From: Bacteroidales bacterium UBA4621
Lineage (GTDB): Bacteria > Bacteroidota > Bacteroidia > Bacteroidales > Paludibacteraceae
NCBI GenBank assembly: GCA_002387325.1
Contig: DGIN01000032.1
Span: forward strand, 1 to 11,574
DNA length: 11,574 bases
Reading direction: 5' to 3'
Shown: piece after piece, positions 7,844-11,574 of the stretch
Layout: each line of letters begins with the position of its first letter
Numbering within the stretch: the stretch's first letter is position 1
Translations under genes and position numbers: made by a program
The notes under the pieces: generated by a model
Told to the model about the DNA's origin: nothing
Database searches by the model: none
The model's input: only the letters and a program-made list of their open reading frames with translations

Positions 7844-8970
7844 ATACCGACAACAAAATAACGGTCATTTCCCCCCTCCTTCCGAACTTGGAGGAATACA
7901 ACAAACTCCTGCAGGATATCTGGTCGCGCAAGTGGATTACCAACAATGGCTACTATCATCAGCAGTTGGAGCAGGCTCTTGCCGCCTACCTCGGTGTAGA
8001 GTACCTCTCGCTGTTTACCAACGGCACCCTGCCGCTTATCACGGCTTTGCAGGCGTTGGGTATTACGGAGGGCGAGGTCATCACCACACCCTATTCGTTT
8101 GTGGCAACCACCCATTCTATATGGTGGAACAAACTGACCCCCGTCTTCGTGGATGTCCTGCCCGAGAATGGCAATATAGACCCCTCCAAGATAGAAGCCG
8201 CCATTACGGACAAAACGGTTGCCATTATGCCCGTTCATGTCTATGGCTGTCCGTGTGATGTGGAAGCCATTGATGCCATTGCCCGAAAGCATAACCTCAA
8301 AGTCATCTATGATGCAGCCCATGCTTTCGGCGTTACGTACAAAGGACGTCCTGTCCTCGAATGGGGCGACATCAGCACACTGAGTTTTCATGCCACCAAA
8401 GTATATAACACCGTTGAAGGCGGTGCCATGGTCGTGCATAGTGCGGAAATGAAGTACGATGTGGACAACCTGAAGAACTTCGGCTTCCGTGGTGAGACTA
8501 CGGTTGTCGCACCGGGCATCAACTCCAAGATGGACGAGATGCGTGCTGCCTATGGTCTGCTCAACTTGCGCCAAGTGGATGCTGCCATCGCTGCCCGCAA
8601 ACGGGTTGCCGAGAAGTACGTGGAAACCCTGAAAGATGTAAAAGGCATAGAACTGTTCCCTTACGAAATCAATCCGACCTTCAAATGGAACTATGCCTAT
8701 TTCCCGATTTTGGTAACGGAGGACTATCGTATGACCCGTGATGCTTTGTATGAGTTTATGAAGACGCAGAACGTGTTAGGTCGCCGTTATTTCTATCCTC
8801 TCATAACAACCTTCGAACCCTACAGAACCTATCCGAGTGCAGATGAAGCAAACCTCCCCGTAGCCAATCACCTCGCCTCCCAAGTCATCTGCCTCCCTAT
8901 GCACCACGCCCTCACAGACAACGACATTCAGCGGGTGATAGATATAATCAGAGTTACTTATAAGGTATAG
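7840..8970 (+). CDS. DegT/DnrJ/EryC1/StrS-family sugar-nucleotide aminotransferase, VioA-like
   Basis: This PLP-dependent enzyme transfers an amino group, usually from glutamate, to a nucleotide-linked keto sugar, making an amino-deoxy sugar for the surface polysaccharide. It has 376 residues from ATG 7840, which overlaps the wzt stop by 4 bp. An in-frame ATG at 7777 would add 21 residues inside wzt and is rejected. Visible family features are NGT (61-63, phosphate binding), TTPYSFVATTHS (82-93), YDAAHAFG (157-164, with Asp158 expected to contact the pyridine nitrogen) and SFHATKVYNTVEGG (182-195), where Lys187 is the expected Schiff-base lysine. From memory, the whole pattern is closest to VioA, which makes dTDP-4-amino-4,6-dideoxyglucose. 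The family is certain; the exact sugar and the attacked carbon are inference. The N-acylating partner and dTDP-sugar synthesis genes are not in the window. Confidence 0.93.
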   Translation: MNTDNKITVISPLLPNLEEYNKLLQDIWSRKWITNNGYYHQQLEQALAAYLGVEYLSLFTNGTLPLITALQALGITEGEVITTPYSFVATTHSIWWNKLTPVFVDVLPENGNIDPSKIEAAITDKTVAIMPVHVYGCPCDVEAIDAIARKHNLKVIYDAAHAFGVTYKGRPVLEWGDISTLSFHATKVYNTVEGGAMVVHSAEMKYDVDNLKNFGFRGETTVVAPGINSKMDEMRAAYGLLNLRQVDAAIAARKRVAEKYVETLKDVKGIELFPYEINPTFKWNYAYFPILVTEDYRMTRDALYEFMKTQNVLGRRYFYPLITTFEPYRTYPSADEANLPVANHLASQVICLPMHHALTDNDIQRVIDIIRVTYKV

Positions 8971-9030
8971 TATATTATCTATTATAAATAAAATATGCCT
9001 GTAAAGGATAATATACCAATTATAATGTTG
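8965..9030 (+). promoter_or_regulatory. Inverted repeat and possible promoter upstream of hipBA
   Basis: The AT-rich gap before the hipB-like gene holds a perfect 10-bp inverted repeat, GTATATTATC (8970-8979) and GATAATATAC (9007-9016), 27 nt apart. The left arm touches the last base of the aminotransferase stop codon. TAATGTTG at 9023-9030 is one mismatch from the Bacteroides -7 element, but I see no matching -33 element. HipB-type antitoxins usually bind inverted repeats here to repress their own operon, so this is a candidate operator. The assignment rests on position and symmetry only. Confidence 0.4.
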
Positions 9031-9040
9031 TAACAAAAAT

Positions 9041-9361
9041 ATGCTCAACAAAGAAAACATATCGGCTCTTTCCAATGCGGCTATTGTGCAGGCATTAGGT
9101 GCGCAATATCGTACGTATCGCTTGACCGCTCACTTGACGCAGAAAGAGGTTGCGGAGCGTGCTGGGGTTGGTTTGCTTACTCTTCAGGCCTTTGAACAGG
9201 GAAAGGCTACCAATATCACGATGGGCAATTTCTTATCATTGTTGCGTGTGATTGACCAACTGGCACCGGTTGCAGACCTCTTGCCCGATATGCCAATCTC
9301 TCCTTATATCCTCTCTGAACGAAACGGACAACTGCCCAAACGTATAAGGCATGGAAAATAA
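9041..9361 (+). CDS. hipB: HipB-like helix-turn-helix antitoxin/repressor
   Basis: This small protein of 106 residues has an Xre-type helix-turn-helix at about 20-70: LTQKEVAERAGVGLLTLQAFEQG (32-54) is the helix-turn-recognition helix core, followed by FLSLLRVIDQL. Such proteins bind operator DNA upstream of their own operon and, in HipBA pairs, bind the kinase toxin to neutralise it. The C-terminal tail (about 78-106) is short, basic and probably flexible. The stop overlaps the start of the hipA-like gene by 11 bp, so the two are translationally coupled. An inverted repeat about 25 nt upstream is a candidate binding site. The HTH fold is clear; the antitoxin role rests on the neighbour. Confidence 0.87.
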   Translation: MLNKENISALSNAAIVQALGAQYRTYRLTAHLTQKEVAERAGVGLLTLQAFEQGKATNITMGNFLSLLRVIDQLAPVADLLPDMPISPYILSERNGQLPKRIRHGK

Positions 9362-10601
9362 CATTGTCGCAATATGGCTTTGGAACAGGGAAGTCGGGCG
9401 CATCTATTGGGATGATGCCTCTCATCGTGCTGTGTTTGCATATAACCCCGCCTTTTTGCGTGATGGTACAGATATAGCCCCTCTGACGGCATCTATCCGT
9501 TCTATGGCTGCACAGAAGCCCATTCTTGGCGACCGTGACAAATTATATCAAGGTTTGCCTCCTTTCTTGGCGGACTCTTTGCCTGATAAGTGGGGTAATC
9601 TTGTCTTTGAAAATTGGCGTGCTATGCACCATCTGCGCGGCAAACAGGTAACGCCGGTAGATAAATTGGCATTTATTGGCAGCCGTGGAATGGGGGCATT
9701 GGAGTTCCGTCCGGCTGTTCCTTTGGAGCAACAACCCGCAGAACTCCCGCTTGCAGACCTTTATCGATTGTCCCAACGCATATTTTCGGAGCGTTCAGAG
9801 GTTCAGATACAGCCCGAGGAGTCTCTTACAATGCAGAGCCTTTATGCGGTAGGTACTTCGGCGGGCGGGCAGCATCCTAAAGCCCTGATTGCCATACATC
9901 GTACTACGGGCGAGATTCGCTCGGGGCAAATGGAGTGGGGGACTGACTATGATTACTATATCCTTAAGTTTGCAGAACGCTCTGGATTTCCGACAACGCA
10001 GGTGGAATATGCCTACTATCTTATGGCGCAGGATATGGGCATCCGCATGATGCCTTCACGTCTGTTGGAAGTGGATGGAGACTTGCATTTCCTGACGCAA
10101 CGTTTCGACCGTCAGGAGGGTAAACGCATTCATATCCAGACGCTTGCCGCAATGTCGGAAACAGCCTGCTCGTATGAGGACCTTATGCAGGTTGCACGGC
10201 GTTTAGGCATCTCGCAGGAGGAGCAAAACCAACTCTTTTTGCGTATAGCAATGAATATCTTTGGCGGCAATGTGGATGACCATACCAAGAACTTTTCTTT
10301 TATGTTGCCCAAAGGGGGTATATGGCATATCACTCCTGCGTATGATATTACTTTCACGATGGACTTGGATGCTCCTTTCTACATGAACCGCCACGAACTG
10401 TCATTATGTGGAAAAGTTGACAGTATCACACGTAGCGACTTGCTGCAGTTCGCACGTGAGAATAGTATCAAATCGGCTTCTACAATGTTAGAACGTGTCC
10501 TGCAGGTGCTGTCCGATTGGCTCTCCTATGCCTGCCGCGCACGTGTCCCCGAACCTGTTGCCACCCGTATGGCACAATATATTAACACTTTAATTGAATA
10601 A
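9351..10601 (+). CDS. hipA: HipA-family serine/threonine kinase toxin
   Basis: HipA-family toxins are kinases with a PI3/4-kinase-like fold; E. coli HipA phosphorylates glutamyl-tRNA synthetase, stopping translation and causing dormancy. This protein has 416 residues, close to full length. The N-terminal region (about 1-120) shows the HipA couple-domain pattern (YQGLPPFLADSLPDKWGN at 66-83 and IGSRGMGALEFRP at 109-121). The kinase region has a Gly-rich loop-like GTSAGGQHPKA (168-178), YILKF with Lys206 as the probable nucleotide-binding lysine, the catalytic loop NVDDHTKNF (307-315, Asp309 as likely catalytic base) and PAYDIT (329-334, Asp332 as likely metal ligand). All expected active-site residues appear intact, so it looks functional. 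Unlike some Bacteroidetes loci, the N- and C-terminal parts are not split into two genes. It overlaps hipB by 11 bp, and the wbqC gene begins 8 nt after its stop, so both are probably on one transcript. The target here is unknown. Confidence 0.92.
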   Translation: MENNIVAIWLWNREVGRIYWDDASHRAVFAYNPAFLRDGTDIAPLTASIRSMAAQKPILGDRDKLYQGLPPFLADSLPDKWGNLVFENWRAMHHLRGKQVTPVDKLAFIGSRGMGALEFRPAVPLEQQPAELPLADLYRLSQRIFSERSEVQIQPEESLTMQSLYAVGTSAGGQHPKALIAIHRTTGEIRSGQMEWGTDYDYYILKFAERSGFPTTQVEYAYYLMAQDMGIRMMPSRLLEVDGDLHFLTQRFDRQEGKRIHIQTLAAMSETACSYEDLMQVARRLGISQEEQNQLFLRIAMNIFGGNVDDHTKNFSFMLPKGGIWHITPAYDITFTMDLDAPFYMNRHELSLCGKVDSITRSDLLQFARENSIKSASTMLERVLQVLSDWLSYACRARVPEPVATRMAQYINTLIE

Positions 10602-10609
10602 GTGAAATT

Positions 10610-11305
10610 ATGACTCTCGGAATAATGCAACCCTATTTCATGCCCTACATCGGCTATTGGCAACTGATGGCTGCCGTGGACAAGTATGTGGTGTATGATA
10701 ACATCGAATATACAAAAAAAGGATGGATAAACAGAAACCGGATTTTGCAAAATGGAAAGGATGAGTACATCACACTTCCATTAAAGAAAGATTCCGACTA
10801 CTTGAATGTGAATCAGCGTTTTTTGTCAGATGCCTTTGATAGAAACAAATTAATGCGTCAAATAGAGGGCGCATATAGAAAAGCACCTTATTTTAGAGAT
10901 GTTTTTCCTGTTATGGCAGACATTATTGGACATGATGACAATAATTTGTTTCAATATCTCTATTACTCAATCACCAAGATTAGAAACTATTTGGGAATAA
11001 CCTCAGAATTTATAATATCTTCGTCTCTTAGTATTGATTGGGCGTTGAAAGGGAAAGATAAGGTGCTTGCGCTATGCAAAGCCTTAGGGGCAGATGCCTA
11101 CTACAATGCCATTGGCGGGCAGTCGCTATACGACAAACAAGAATTCTTGCAAAACGGCATCAATCTTTATTTCCTACAAACCAACGATATCCGATACCCC
11201 CAATTCCACAACGATTTTGTTGCTAACTTGTCTATCATTGATGTCTTGATGTTTAATTCTCCGGAACAAACTCGACAACTACTAACCCAATTTACTTTAG
11301 TATGA
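10610..11305 (+). CDS. WbqC-family protein of surface-polysaccharide biosynthesis
   Basis: This 231-residue cytoplasmic-looking protein has no signal peptide or membrane segment. Typical WbqC-family landmarks are the N-terminal MQPYFMPYIGYW (6-17), DNIEYTKKGWINRNRI (30-45), a central IGGQSLYDKQEF segment, and a C-terminal LSIIDVLMFNSPE. The biochemical role of the family is not established as far as I know; members recur in O-antigen and capsule clusters. ATG 10610 begins 8 nt after the hipA stop and gives the family's usual N-terminus. Its stop overlaps the next start as ATGA. Codon use is unlike the neighbours: five of about ten arginines are AGA, while hipA and the aminotransferase mostly use CGT or CGC, and the middle of the gene is AT-rich. 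This suggests a separate origin. Confidence 0.88.
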   Translation: MTLGIMQPYFMPYIGYWQLMAAVDKYVVYDNIEYTKKGWINRNRILQNGKDEYITLPLKKDSDYLNVNQRFLSDAFDRNKLMRQIEGAYRKAPYFRDVFPVMADIIGHDDNNLFQYLYYSITKIRNYLGITSEFIISSSLSIDWALKGKDKVLALCKALGADAYYNAIGGQSLYDKQEFLQNGINLYFLQTNDIRYPQFHNDFVANLSIIDVLMFNSPEQTRQLLTQFTLV

Positions 11306-11574
11306 CCGCTATTGGAGGATATTTTGAGTTGGAGTTGCGCAAAGGAGAGCATTATCACAAGGGTGCTTTGCGCCTTAATACGGCTCGTAATTGTTTTGAG
11401 TATATCTTGCGCGCACGTGGTTACAGGAAAGTATACATCCCTTATTATACGTGTGAAGTGATGCTCGAACCCTTGCAAAAGTGCAATGTGTCGTATGAGT
11501 TTTATCATATAAATGAGCATTTAGAACCTGCAAAATCCTACAACCTATCGTCCGATGAGGCTTTCCTCTATACA
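11302..11574 (+). CDS. Aminotransferase-like protein, probably DegT/DnrJ/EryC1/StrS-related (3' end missing)
   Basis: The frame opens at ATG 11302, overlapping the wbqC stop by 4 bp, and stays open to the window edge, giving 91 residues. The N-terminus reads MTAIGGYFELELRKGEHYHKG, then LRLNTARNCFEYILRARGYRKVYIPYYTCEVMLEPL. A residue-rich segment such as N-T-A-R-N followed by a hydrophobic strand and YIPYYTC matches the phosphate-binding and substrate-facing part of sugar aminotransferases. This divergent subgroup often sits beside WbqC genes. The PLP lysine and the rest of the active site lie beyond the window, so the catalytic function cannot be confirmed here. Confidence 0.72.
   Translation, partial: MTAIGGYFELELRKGEHYHKGALRLNTARNCFEYILRARGYRKVYIPYYTCEVMLEPLQKCNVSYEFYHINEHLEPAKSYNLSSDEAFLYT

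Noticed and set aside
7819..8574. 251-residue open frame on the - strand
   Set aside because: It is antisense to the aminotransferase, whose family motifs prove the + strand frame. The shadow protein has no coherent fold or motif.
8965..9017. Inverted repeat after the aminotransferase as an intrinsic terminator
   Set aside because: The arms are AT-rich and 27 nt apart with no T-run after the right arm, so a stable terminator hairpin is unlikely. An operator is a better fit.

Overview
The window looks like a piece of a Bacteroidales chromosome (Bacteroides, Phocaeicola, Prevotella or a relative; the genus cannot be fixed from this sequence). Three things point there: a SusC/SusD/SusE-type outer-membrane glycan-uptake cassette, two lipoproteins with Bacteroidetes-style acidic residues after the lipid-bearing cysteine, and a promoter that fits the Bacteroides consensus (TTTG, 20-nt spacer, TAnnTTTG) rather than the E. 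coli one. All convincing genes are on the + strand.

Bases 1-5791 are the end of a polysaccharide utilization locus. A SusC-like TonB-dependent transporter, cut by the window's left edge, is followed by a SusD-like lipoprotein and a SusE/F-like lipoprotein whose C-terminus resembles a starch-binding CBM26 module. A strong intrinsic terminator closes the unit. The likely substrate class is an alpha-glucan, inferred only from that C-terminal module. No glycoside hydrolase or regulator of this locus lies inside the window.

Bases 5792-6556 carry no convincing gene. They hold an imperfect hairpin, a small GC-rich hairpin, a good Bacteroides-type promoter (6257-6288), and a leader of about 260 nt with three spaced copies of a 21-bp repeat.

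Bases 6557-11574 are the start of a surface-polysaccharide operon. The genes are a Wzt-type ABC ATPase with a C-terminal glycan-recognition-like domain, a VioA-like sugar-nucleotide aminotransferase that overlaps it by 4 bp, a HipB/HipA-type toxin-antitoxin pair, a WbqC-family protein, and the start of a second aminotransferase-like protein that overlaps wbqC by 4 bp. The aminotransferases would supply amino-sugar precursors and the Wzt ATPase would power export of the finished chain, but its membrane partner (Wzm) is not in the window.

The most unusual points are the complete hipBA module inside the polysaccharide operon, only 8 nt from wbqC, the orphan Wzt gene at the head of the operon, and the repeat-containing leader. 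I do not see a clearly new multi-gene system.
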